DNA from: an uncultured Clostridium sp. | GTDB lineage: Bacteria > Bacillota > Clostridia > Peptostreptococcales > Peptostreptococcaceae | NCBI GenBank assembly: GCA_937944945.1 | Contig: CALEBD010000173.1 | Coordinates: forward strand, 1 to 5,494 | Direction: 5' to 3' | Length of the DNA: 5,494 nt | In this document: positions 1 to 5,494 of the stretch, one piece after another | Position numbering within the stretch: position 1 is the stretch's first letter | Layout: the number at the start of each line of letters is the position of its first letter | Made by a program: the position numbers and the translations under genes | Notes under the pieces: model-generated | What the model was told of the DNA's origin: nothing | What the model saw: only the letters and a program-made list of their open reading frames with translations | Databases searched by the model: none

Positions 1-891
1 TATCTCTCCTAACTTTTTACAAGTAGCTTCCCCCCCTAAACTGTACATAACTTTAAGCATCTCTAAAGTTTCTGGATAATCCTCTTTATCCTTCTGTAAA
101 AATTCTTTCCATTCACTTGTACTTATATTTGGATTATAATCCTTATCTGGTGGCCAATAAACATCTTGTTCATATGCCATAAAAGATAATTCTTTAAAAT
201 TTCTATAACCATATTTACCATATTTTATTTTATCTAATAGTAAAGCACATAATTGAATATACTGTTCACCATTTGGTATGTTTTTAAATTTATTTAATTC
301 TTTAATAAATTGTTCTGGAAGAATTTTTTCACTAATAATAAATTCTCTATTTTTTGAGTCTAGGTTTATATAAGTTTTTGGACGGATCCAGTATAATCCC
401 ATTGTAATATTCCACTGAATACCTTTTTGTTTAATTACTTTGTTATATGCAGATTCTATTTTAAATTTATTTTCTTGTGTAGGATTATCAGCATATCTAA
501 TTGCTGATTCAAAAACTTTCCACAAATTATCTATATCATTTTCTCCTCTTTCTTCTTCAAAATAAAAAAAAGCAGCTCTACGATTATCGACTAATGGAAT
601 TCCATCAAAGCTAGATGGTAGTTTATTTTTAAGATTAAATTGTTTTGCAATTTCACCTAAAATACGCTTACGGTTATCATCTGTTATACCTTTATTAAAT
701 AATCCAAAAATCGTAAAAGGATCTATATCTAATATATTACCATCAATCTCCATTTTAGGTAACTTCATATCTATTTCTTCATAAACATTTTGAATTTTTG
801 AAATAAGGCCTTTCCTATCATTTTTATATTTCAATAACCTTGTTGCAAATTCTTCATAAATATCTCCCCAATTAAATATACCTATATTCAT
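1..891 (-). CDS. McrB-like AAA+ restriction protein, N-terminal part (runs off window)
   Basis: The frame is open for 297 codons from the ATG at 891-889 to the window edge, with no stop, so the gene is partial. The start is firm: an in-frame TAG (894-892) lies directly before the ATG, and AAAAGGGG (907-900) provides a ribosome binding site 8 nt upstream. The translated segment resembles, from memory, the N-terminal region of McrB-like proteins in Firmicutes. Recognisable blocks are DIDPFTIFGLFNKG (55-68), NDIDNLW (118-124), WNITMGLYWIRP (160-171), NLDSKNR (176-182), YWPPD (245-249) and GGEATCKKL (286-294). In such proteins this region precedes a GTP/ATP-dependent AAA+ motor that drives DNA translocation with an McrC-type nuclease. 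No Walker motif has been reached by residue 297, as expected if the motor lies downstream. No signal peptide or membrane segment is seen. The gene is much more AT-rich than the ribosomal genes beside it, suggesting transfer. It is possibly a restriction or anti-phage gene; the exact subtype cannot be told. Confidence 0.78.
   Translation of the reverse strand, partial: MNIGIFNWGDIYEEFATRLLKYKNDRKGLISKIQNVYEEIDMKLPKMEIDGNILDIDPFTIFGLFNKGITDDNRKRILGEIAKQFNLKNKLPSSFDGIPLVDNRRAAFFYFEEERGENDIDNLWKVFESAIRYADNPTQENKFKIESAYNKVIKQKGIQWNITMGLYWIRPKTYINLDSKNREFIISEKILPEQFIKELNKFKNIPNGEQYIQLCALLLDKIKYGKYGYRNFKELSFMAYEQDVYWPPDKDYNPNISTSEWKEFLQKDKEDYPETLEMLKVMYSLGGEATCKKLGEI
30..36 (-). repeat. G7 homopolymer inside the McrB-like gene
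   Basis: Seven consecutive C's on the plus strand read as G7 in the coding sense, covering codons GGG GGG and the G of GAA (Gly286, Gly287, Glu288). Such a run stands out in a strongly AT-rich gene. An eighth G would bring a TAA into frame at 19-17, and loss of one G would bring a TAG into frame at 11-9. Slippage here would therefore truncate the protein before its expected motor domain. The tract is directly visible; a role in phase variation is inference. Confidence 0.6.
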
Positions 892-929
892 CTACTATAC
901 CCCTTTTCAAGCTAACAATTTTTACTTTA

Positions 930-938
930 ATTATATCA
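930..938 (-). promoter_or_regulatory. Extended -10 promoter of the McrB-like gene
   Basis: Read on the minus strand, TGATATAAT (938-930) is a perfect extended -10 element: TG, one base, then TATAAT. No good -35 hexamer lies 16-18 bp upstream; ctatat at 958-953 is the sequence at 17 bp. An extended -10 promoter can work without one. Transcription would begin near 923, leaving a leader of about 30 nt before the ATG at 891. The promoter lies after the rpsI terminator, which supports independent expression of the downstream gene. Confidence 0.55.
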
Positions 939-1008
939 AATGAATAATATGTATATAGTAAAAACTAGGCCTTTTAAAATATTCATTTAATGTACTTTTC
1001 TATACAAT

Positions 1009-1044
1009 AAAAAAAGCCTTGAAGTTAATAACTTCAAGACTTTT
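1009..1044 (-). terminator. Intrinsic terminator of the rplM-rpsI unit
   Basis: A perfect 9-bp stem (CTTGAAGTT at 1038-1030 or its complement 1018-1026) closes on a 3-nt loop. Past one mismatch it extends through a G-C pair (1016/1040) and A-T pairs. On the minus strand it is followed by seven T's (1015-1009) and then ATT. It starts about 22 nt after the rpsI stop, a classic Rho-independent terminator position. In the plus direction only four T's follow, so it is probably effective mainly for the minus strand. Confidence 0.9.
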
Positions 1045-1066
1045 ATAAATACCATATATGATAATA

Positions 1067-1459
1067 CTATCTTTTTGAGAATTGAGGTGCTCTTCTTGCA
1101 GCCTTTAATCCGTATTTCTTTCTTTCTTTCATTCTAGCATCTCTAGTTAAGAATCCAGCTTTTTTAAGCTCTGATCTTAATTCAGCATCAGCTTTTAATA
1201 AAGCTCTAGATATACCATGTCTTATAGCACCAGCTTGTCCAGTGAATCCTCCACCTTCAACTCTTACTATAACGTCATATTTGTTTTCATTGTTAGTTAA
1301 AACTAATGGTTGTTTAACATCTCTTATTAATGTATCGTAATCGAAATATTCGTCTAATGCTCTTCCGTTTACTGTTATGTTTCCTTCACCTGCAACTAAT
1401 CTAACTCTAGCTACAGAGCTTTTTCTTCTTCCTGTTCCGTAGAATTGTACTTTTTCCAT
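1067..1459 (-). CDS. rpsI: Ribosomal protein S9 (uS9)
   Basis: Small-subunit protein S9, whose C-terminal tail reaches the P-site tRNA in the 30S head. The 130-residue product has the usual family length. It opens with the conserved GTGRRKSSVARV block (8-19), carries the S9 signature around 69-87 (GGGFTGQAGAIR and onward), and ends in the invariant basic tail ending SKR (128-130). The ATG at 1459 is chosen because AAAGGAGGAG (1474-1465) lies just upstream. An in-frame GTG at 1477 would add six residues (MKGGVI) that merely translate that ribosome binding site. The gene follows rplM by 27 nt and is followed by a strong terminator, so the two form a transcription unit, as is usual in Firmicutes. 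Nothing is missing or unusual. Confidence 0.98.
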   Translation of the reverse strand: MEKVQFYGTGRRKSSVARVRLVAGEGNITVNGRALDEYFDYDTLIRDVKQPLVLTNNENKYDVIVRVEGGGFTGQAGAIRHGISRALLKADAELRSELKKAGFLTRDARMKERKKYGLKAARRAPQFSKR

Positions 1460-1464
1460 GATAA

Positions 1465-1474
1465 CTCCTCCTTT
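1465..1474 (-). promoter_or_regulatory. Ribosome binding site that fixes the rpsI start
   Basis: AAAGGAGGAG on the minus strand is a near-perfect Shine-Dalgarno sequence. Its AGGAGG core (1472-1467) lies 7 nt before the ATG at 1459. It argues against the longer GTG start at 1477-1475, which would place this sequence inside the coding region. Confidence 0.88.
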
Positions 1475-1486
1475 CACCTAGTTAAA

Positions 1487-1915
1487 TTAGAAGCTTATTA
1501 CTTCTGGTTTTTGAGCTGCATGAGTATGTTCTGCTCCTGCGAATACTCTTAATCTAGTCATCATTCTAGCTCTTAATTTATTTTTTGGTAACATTCCGCT
1601 AACTGCATGTGCTACTACTTCTTCTGGTTTCTTTTCCATCATTTCTCTGTAAGAGATTTCTTTTAATCCACCTACATAACCAGTGTGGTATCTATAGTAT
1701 TTTTGATCTAATTTTTTTCCTGTTAAAACTACTTTTGATGCATTTACAACAACAACGAAGTCTCCACCGTCTACATGTGGTGTAAATGTTGGTTTATGTT
1801 TTCCTCTTAATATAGTTGCTATTTCTGTAGCAAGACGACCTAATGTTTTTCCTTCAGCGTCAACTAAGTACCAATTTCTTTGTACTTCAGCTGGTTTAGC
1901 TATATAACTTTTCAT
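1487..1915 (-). CDS. rplM: Ribosomal protein L13 (uL13)
   Basis: Large-subunit protein L13, an early 50S assembly protein that binds 23S rRNA. The product is 142 residues, within the usual bacterial range. Family blocks are WYLVDAEGKTLGRLAT (15-30), LRGKHKPTFTPHVDGGDFVV (36-55) and the L13 signature region at about 100-125, including GMLPKNKLR (107-115). The ATG at 1915 is preceded by GAAGGAGGGA (1930-1921), a strong ribosome binding site. The gene is the first of the rplM-rpsI pair and has its own promoter and an approximately 85-nt leader. It lies downstream of truA with no terminator seen between, so some read-through from truA is possible. The sequence is complete and ordinary. Confidence 0.98.
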   Translation of the reverse strand: MKSYIAKPAEVQRNWYLVDAEGKTLGRLATEIATILRGKHKPTFTPHVDGGDFVVVVNASKVVLTGKKLDQKYYRYHTGYVGGLKEISYREMMEKKPEEVVAHAVSGMLPKNKLRARMMTRLRVFAGAEHTHAAQKPEVISF

Positions 1916-2000
1916 GGTTGTCCCTCCTTCTTAATTTTCAAAAATTTTATTTTACCGTTTTATATAAAGTCCGGGGCGTTGTGGACTTATTAACACATTC
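1916..2000 (-). promoter_or_regulatory. rplM 5' leader with hairpin, candidate L13 autoregulatory leader
   Basis: From the predicted start site near 2000 to the rplM ATG, the transcript has a leader of about 85 nt. It contains a 6-bp hairpin, AAGUCC (1988-1983) with GGACUU (1972-1967), around a C-rich loop of 10 nt. The 5' arm GUCC could alternatively pair with GGAC (1923-1920), which overlaps the ribosome binding site. Firmicutes are known to carry an L13 leader family thought to mediate feedback by L13. Position and hairpin fit, but I cannot confirm the family consensus from memory. No strong U-run follows the hairpin, so translational control looks more likely than termination. Confidence 0.5.
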
Positions 2001-2006
2001 CTATAT

Positions 2007-2035
2007 ATTCTAATACAACTACGAAAAAGTGTCAA
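2007..2035 (-). promoter_or_regulatory. SigA-type promoter of rplM-rpsI
   Basis: On the minus strand a consensus -35 TTGACA (2035-2030) is separated by exactly 17 bp from TAGAAT (2012-2007), one mismatch from TATAAT. The start site should fall near 2000. The -35 lies only a few bases beyond the truA stop codon. This close-to-consensus promoter suits the high expression expected for ribosomal proteins. Confidence 0.85.
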
Positions 2036-2039
2036 GGGT

Positions 2040-2771
2040 TTAATAGTTAACTTTTTTGAGAAATAAACCATGCGCAGGCGCTGTGTGACCACACATTGAC
2101 CTACTTTTGGAATTTATTATTTCTTCCATATTATGTTTAATTCTGCCTCGACCTATATCCACAAGTGTACCTACAATTATCCTTACCATATTGTATAAAA
2201 ATCCATTTCCACTCACTTCAATAGATATCATTCCGTCGTTTTCTTTTATATCGACATCATAGATAGTTCTCACTGTATCTTTTACTGATGAGCCAGAACT
2301 CATAAATCCGCCAAAATCATGTGTACCAATTAAATATTTGGCTTCTGAGCGAATTTTATCTAAATCTAAGTCATACCTCACATGATATGATAAATCCTTG
2401 TATAAAGGGCTTCTGTAAGGTTTATTGTAGATTAAATATCTATATGTCTTTCCACAAGCATTATATCGTGCGTGAAAGTCTATGTCAACCTCTTCGCATG
2501 ATATTACAGAAATATCTTTTGGCAATTTGGCATTTAATGCATCAGGTACTCTATCTGCTGGTATGTTACATTCTGTTTTAAAGTTCGCCACTTGACCTAG
2601 GGCGTGCACACCTGCATCTGTTCTTCCCGATGCAGTAACTTTTACTTCTTCTTTTGTTATTTCATATATGGCTTTTTCTACTGTTCCTTGAATCCCAAGT
2701 GCATTGGGTTGTTTTTGCCATCCACAGTAGTCTTTACCGTTATATTGTAAAGTAATCTTTAAGTTTCTCAT
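2040..2771 (-). CDS. truA: tRNA pseudouridine(38-40) synthase TruA
   Basis: Converts uridines at positions 38, 39 and 40 of the tRNA anticodon arm to pseudouridine in the cytoplasm. At 243 residues it matches the family length. The catalytic aspartate is D52 in SGRTDAGVHA (48-57). Other family blocks are YNGKDYCGWQ (10-19), FHAR (99-102), KTYRY (108-112), GTHDF (149-153) and GNGFLYNMVR (188-197). The ATG at 2771 has an in-frame TAA two codons upstream and an AGAGG-type binding site, so it cannot be extended. The gene lies between ecfT (177-nt gap) and rplM, its usual neighbours in Firmicutes. No convincing promoter was found just upstream, so it may be read with the ecf genes. No defects are seen. 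Confidence 0.97.
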   Translation of the reverse strand: MRNLKITLQYNGKDYCGWQKQPNALGIQGTVEKAIYEITKEEVKVTASGRTDAGVHALGQVANFKTECNIPADRVPDALNAKLPKDISVISCEEVDIDFHARYNACGKTYRYLIYNKPYRSPLYKDLSYHVRYDLDLDKIRSEAKYLIGTHDFGGFMSSGSSVKDTVRTIYDVDIKENDGMISIEVSGNGFLYNMVRIIVGTLVDIGRGRIKHNMEEIINSKSRSMCGHTAPAHGLFLKKVNY

Positions 2772-2823
2772 TAATTACCTCTTCAATCTTAAATTATTTT
2801 ACTTTGTAAGTATTTATAAATAA

Positions 2824-2938
2824 AAAACTGTTAATTGTTCTTTAATTTAAAAAATTGATTTTTAGACGTAATATAGCTTATAAAATACTTTATCACATAA
2901 TCTAAAAATCAATTTTTATAATTGTTATTTACAGTTTT
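2824..2938. repeat. Nested inverted repeat between ecfT and truA
   Basis: This is the notable content of the ecfT-truA gap. An inner perfect 17-bp inverted repeat has arms at 2850-2866 and 2901-2917 with a 34-nt spacer. An outer perfect 8-bp pair, AAAACTGT (2824-2831) and ACAGTTTT (2931-2938), encloses it, giving a symmetric unit of 115 nt. Each inner arm is itself nearly self-complementary (AAAAAT, two bases, ATTTTT). On the minus strand both downstream arms end in six T's, so the structure could end or attenuate ecf transcription before truA. The inner stem has only two G-C pairs and a long loop, which is unusual for a simple terminator. A small palindromic or MITE-like element is the alternative. 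Confidence 0.6.
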
Positions 2939-2948
2939 ACTTATTAAA

Positions 2949-3776
2949 TTATACTAATATGTGTATAAATCTACTTGCTATACTTCCTGCTAAGAATAGT
3001 ATCATAAGTAAATATGCTACTTTGTCGGCAGTAGTAATAACAGCCTGTCTCATTTTTGTTCTGTTATATCCACCTCTATAACATCTAGCTTCCATAGCCA
3101 TAGCTAATTCGTCAGCCCTTCTGAAAGCACTTACGAATAATGGTACTAATAATGGTACTAAGTTTTTCGCTCTGTTTATAAGGTTGCTACTTTCAAAATC
3201 AGCCCCTCTAGACATTTGAGCTTTCATTATTTTATCTGTTTCATCTAATAATGTTGGTATAAAACGTAATGCTATAGTCATCATCATTGCTAGTTCATGT
3301 ACTGGTAGACCTATTTTGTTAAATGGTGATAGAAGTCTTTCTATACCGTCTGTTAATTGTATTGGTGATGTTGTAAGTGTTAATAAAGATGTACCTACAA
3401 CTAAGTATATTAATCTAATAGCCATAAATATCGCTTGTCTTAGACCTGCATCAGTAATTTTTAAAAATCCTAATTGAAGTTTAACTCCTCCAACAACAAG
3501 TACTTCTCCAGGTAAACAAAACATATTTATTACAAATGTGAATAATAGAATCCATCTTAAAGGCTTTAGTCCCTTCATCATATATTTCATAGGGATATCA
3601 GATGCCTTAACTACAGCTGCTATTATTGCAAATATAATTGCATATGGCCAAAATTGATTTACTACGAATAGAGCAATCATAAATATAATTGCTGCTATAA
3701 TTTTTGTTCTCGGATCTAATTTATGGATTTTAGAATTTGCTGGATAATATTGACCTATAGTTATATCTTTTAACAT
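2949..3776 (-). CDS. ecfT: ECF transporter transmembrane protein EcfT
   Basis: Membrane scaffold of an energy-coupling factor importer; it links the EcfA ATPases to interchangeable substrate-binding S components for vitamins or metals. The 275-residue length is normal. Hydrophobic segments appear at about 27-56, 75-88, 114-137, 160-178, 204-217 and 253-274. The two conserved arginine motifs of the coupling helices are visible as SRG (189-191) and ARCYRGG (230-236); these contact the ATPases. The ATG at 3776 overlaps the end of ecfA2 by 7 nt, and its AGAGG binding site lies inside ecfA2, suggesting translational coupling. The substrate cannot be predicted from EcfT, and no S-component gene is in the window, so a shared group II module is inferred. 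Confidence 0.95.
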   Translation of the reverse strand: MLKDITIGQYYPANSKIHKLDPRTKIIAAIIFMIALFVVNQFWPYAIIFAIIAAVVKASDIPMKYMMKGLKPLRWILLFTFVINMFCLPGEVLVVGGVKLQLGFLKITDAGLRQAIFMAIRLIYLVVGTSLLTLTTSPIQLTDGIERLLSPFNKIGLPVHELAMMMTIALRFIPTLLDETDKIMKAQMSRGADFESSNLINRAKNLVPLLVPLFVSAFRRADELAMAMEARCYRGGYNRTKMRQAVITTADKVAYLLMILFLAGSIASRFIHILV

Positions 3777-4636
3777 TTCTTTCTTCCTCTCATAACTTTT
3801 AGTATTTCGTCTTTGACTTCCTCTACTGTAAGTATGTCTGGTCTTATATCAAAGCCTTTTTGTCTTAATTTAGTTGCTAATTCTAATACTTGAGGCACAT
3901 CTAGGCCTATTTCTCTTAGTTTGTCAGCATGAGAAGTGAAGACTTCTCTAGGTGTTCCCATAAATTCTATTTTTCCATGATTCATAACAATTATTGTTTG
4001 GGCAAGTTTTGCCATATCATCCATACTGTGTGATGAAAGTATTATAGTTATATTATTGTCACGATGTAATTTTTTAATCAGATTAAATATTTCATCTCTA
4101 CCACCTGGGTCTAATCCTGCTGTCGGTTCATCTAATATAAGTACTTCTGGGTTCATAGCTATTACACCAGCTATTGCTACCCTACGTTTTTGACCACCTG
4201 ATAAATCAAAAGGTGATTTATCTTTATATGTTTCGTAGTCAAGTCCAACTGCTTCCATCGAATTTTTTACTCTTTTGCTTATTTCAGCTTCATCTAGTCC
4301 TAAGTTTCCTGGACCAAATGCAATATCTTTTTCTACAGTTTCTTCAAATAATTGATACTCTGGATATTGAAAAACTATCCCTACTCTTTTTCTAATTTCA
4401 GTTAAATTTAAATCTTTATCTGTTATATTAAAACCATTTACTATAATTTGACCAGAAGATGGCTTTAATAAACCATTTAAATGTTGTATTAATGTTGATT
4501 TTCCAGAACCAGTATGTCCAATTAAACCAACAAAGTCATTATCTTTTATCTCAAAAGAAATATCATCAAGAGCCTTGCTTGCAAAAGGCATTCCTTCATC
4601 ATATATATGAGTTAAATTCTTTACTATAACTGACAT
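3770..4636 (-). CDS. ecfA2: ECF transporter ATP-binding protein EcfA2
   Basis: Second ATPase of the ECF module, expected to pair with EcfA1 beneath EcfT and power vitamin or metal uptake by ATP hydrolysis. Its 288 residues hold a complete ABC domain: Walker A GHTGSGKST (40-48), Q-loop Q90, signature LSGGQ (145-149), Walker B VLILDE (165-170) with catalytic E170, D-loop AGLD (173-176) and switch H203. A C-terminal extension, about 240-288, includes IGLDVP and DILTVEE and matches the one in EcfA1. The ATG at 4636 overlaps the end of ecfA1 by 13 nt, and its GGTGG binding site (4648-4644) lies within ecfA1. That overlap supports coupled translation and balanced A1:A2 production. The gene is complete. 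Confidence 0.96.
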   Translation of the reverse strand: MSVIVKNLTHIYDEGMPFASKALDDISFEIKDNDFVGLIGHTGSGKSTLIQHLNGLLKPSSGQIIVNGFNITDKDLNLTEIRKRVGIVFQYPEYQLFEETVEKDIAFGPGNLGLDEAEISKRVKNSMEAVGLDYETYKDKSPFDLSGGQKRRVAIAGVIAMNPEVLILDEPTAGLDPGGRDEIFNLIKKLHRDNNITIILSSHSMDDMAKLAQTIIVMNHGKIEFMGTPREVFTSHADKLREIGLDVPQVLELATKLRQKGFDIRPDILTVEEVKDEILKVMRGRKKC

Positions 4637-5457
4637 AATTTATCCACCATTTCATCCACTGTTAATATGTCATCATCTAAATCTAGTCCTTCTTCTCTTA
4701 AAAGGCTAGCTAGTTCTGTCATATAAGGTACATCTAGACCTATTTCCTTTAATAAATCTACATTTTTAAATACCTCTTTTGGAGTCCCTTCTAATAGTTT
4801 TTTACCTTTGTCTACAACAACTACTCTATCAGCTTGGACAGCTTCTTCCATATAATGAGTTATATGTAAAGTTGTAATATTCTCTTCTTTATTTAATTTT
4901 TTTATTACGTTCATAACTTCTTTTCTACCTGATGGGTCTAACATTGCTGTAGCTTCATCAAATATAATACATTTAGGTCTCATAGCTATAATACCTGCTA
5001 TTGCAACCCTTTGTTTTTGACCACCTGATAATAAATGAGGTTGTCTATCCTTTAATTCATAAATACCAACACTTTTTAGAGCATCTTCAACTCTTTCTCT
5101 GATTAATGTTGGCTCTACACCAAGATTTTCTGGACCAAACGCAACATCTTCTTCTACTATTGTTGCTACTATTTGGTTATCTGGATTTTGGAATACCATT
5201 CCTGCAGTTTGTCTAATATTCCATAGTTTTGACTCATCTTTTGTATTCATACCATCGATATAAATATCACCTTGAGTTGGTACTAAAATTGCATTTAAAT
5301 TTTTAGATAAAGTTGATTTACCTGATCCATTATGACCTATTATTGCAACAAATTCACCTTGTTTTACTTCTAAGCTCAAATCATCTATTGCTTTAAATTT
5401 AGAATCTATCGTTACATATTCAAAGGTCATATCCTTTACATTTATTATATTTTCCAT
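4624..5457 (-). CDS. ecfA1: ECF transporter ATP-binding protein EcfA1
   Basis: First ATPase of the ECF module. The 277-residue product has Walker A GHNGSGKST (41-49), Q-loop Q90, signature LSGGQ (143-147), Walker B CIIFDE (163-168) with catalytic E168, D-loop AMLD (171-174) and switch H201. The C-terminal part (IGLDVP at 239-244, DILTVDE at 263-269) is shared with EcfA2, so the two genes look like ancient tandem paralogues. The ATEAxLD-type context (EATAMLDPSGR, 168-178) and first position in the operon mark it as A1 rather than A2. The ATG at 5457 has AAAGGAG (5472-5466) 8 nt upstream. In related genomes the gene before it is usually rplQ, but that lies outside the window, so the operon promoter is not visible. 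Confidence 0.96.
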   Translation of the reverse strand: MENIINVKDMTFEYVTIDSKFKAIDDLSLEVKQGEFVAIIGHNGSGKSTLSKNLNAILVPTQGDIYIDGMNTKDESKLWNIRQTAGMVFQNPDNQIVATIVEEDVAFGPENLGVEPTLIRERVEDALKSVGIYELKDRQPHLLSGGQKQRVAIAGIIAMRPKCIIFDEATAMLDPSGRKEVMNVIKKLNKEENITTLHITHYMEEAVQADRVVVVDKGKKLLEGTPKEVFKNVDLLKEIGLDVPYMTELASLLREEGLDLDDDILTVDEMVDKLCQL

Positions 5458-5465
5458 CTCATATA

Positions 5466-5472
5466 CTCCTTT
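5466..5472 (-). promoter_or_regulatory. Ribosome binding site of ecfA1
   Basis: AAAGGAG on the minus strand lies 8 nt before the ATG at 5457 and supports that start. The remaining bases up to 5494 show a short AT-rich palindrome but no recognisable gene or promoter. Confidence 0.8.
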
Positions 5473-5494
5473 ATAAAGCAGTAGTTTAAAAACT

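Noticed and set aside
955..975. AGGCCT palindrome near 966 as a regulator site
   Set aside because: A 6-bp palindrome is expected by chance and has no second copy or promoter relation that would support a site.
1460..1477. GTG start giving S9 six extra residues
   Set aside because: The extra codons are the Shine-Dalgarno sequence itself; the ATG at 1459 gives the standard 130-residue S9.
2321..2581. Plus-strand open frame of 86 codons
   Set aside because: It lies entirely antisense to truA, whose motifs are intact, and the translation has low-complexity, unfamily-like composition with no binding site recognised.
2772..2948. Promoter for truA in the ecfT-truA gap
   Set aside because: TTGATT and several TATAAT-like strings occur, but no pair has acceptable spacing; AT-rich DNA gives such matches easily.
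4174..4395. Plus-strand open frame of 73 codons
   Set aside because: It is antisense to the conserved ATPase core of ecfA2 and shows no sign of being a gene.
5483..5494. Palindrome AGTTTAAAAACT at the window edge as a terminator
   Set aside because: The stem is short and AT-only apart from one pair, and the context is cut off by the window, so it cannot be judged.

Overview
This window reads as chromosome from a low-GC Gram-positive of class Clostridia, probably near Peptostreptococcaceae. The grounds are strong AGGAGG-type ribosome binding sites, the AT-rich sequence, the protein sequences, and the gene order ecfA1-ecfA2-ecfT-truA-rplM-rpsI, which is conserved in Firmicutes at the end of the large ribosomal protein cluster. 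I cannot name the species. Every gene lies on the minus strand, so transcription runs from high to low coordinates.

From 5457 down to 2949 sits the energising module of an energy-coupling factor (ECF) vitamin/metal transporter. It comprises two ABC ATPases (EcfA1, EcfA2) and the membrane protein EcfT. The three genes overlap by 13 and 7 bases, so they are probably translationally coupled. No substrate-binding S component is present; in group II ECF systems these are encoded elsewhere and share the module. A 177-base gap follows, holding a perfect 17-bp inverted repeat nested inside an 8-bp one. Then comes truA (tRNA pseudouridine synthase, 2771-2040). Just past truA a strong promoter (TTGACA, 17 bp, TAGAAT) drives rplM-rpsI (ribosomal proteins L13 and S9) behind an approximately 85-nt leader with a hairpin. 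That leader may be an L13-type autoregulatory element. A clear intrinsic terminator closes this unit at 1044-1009.

Beyond the terminator the content changes from housekeeping to accessory. From 891 to the window edge runs the 5' part (297 codons, no stop) of a very AT-rich gene. Its product resembles the N-terminal region of McrB-like AAA+ restriction proteins. It has its own extended -10 promoter and an in-frame stop codon directly before its ATG. Its motor domain and any partner such as an McrC nuclease lie outside the window. Near the edge the gene carries a run of seven G's. Gain or loss of one G would hit a stop codon within about ten codons, so an on/off phase switch is possible but unproven.

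The most interesting material is this putative defence gene, its G7 tract, its placement directly behind a ribosomal protein operon, and the unexplained inverted repeat between ecfT and truA. The other genes are complete and ordinary. No tRNA, rRNA, CRISPR array or insertion sequence was recognised.
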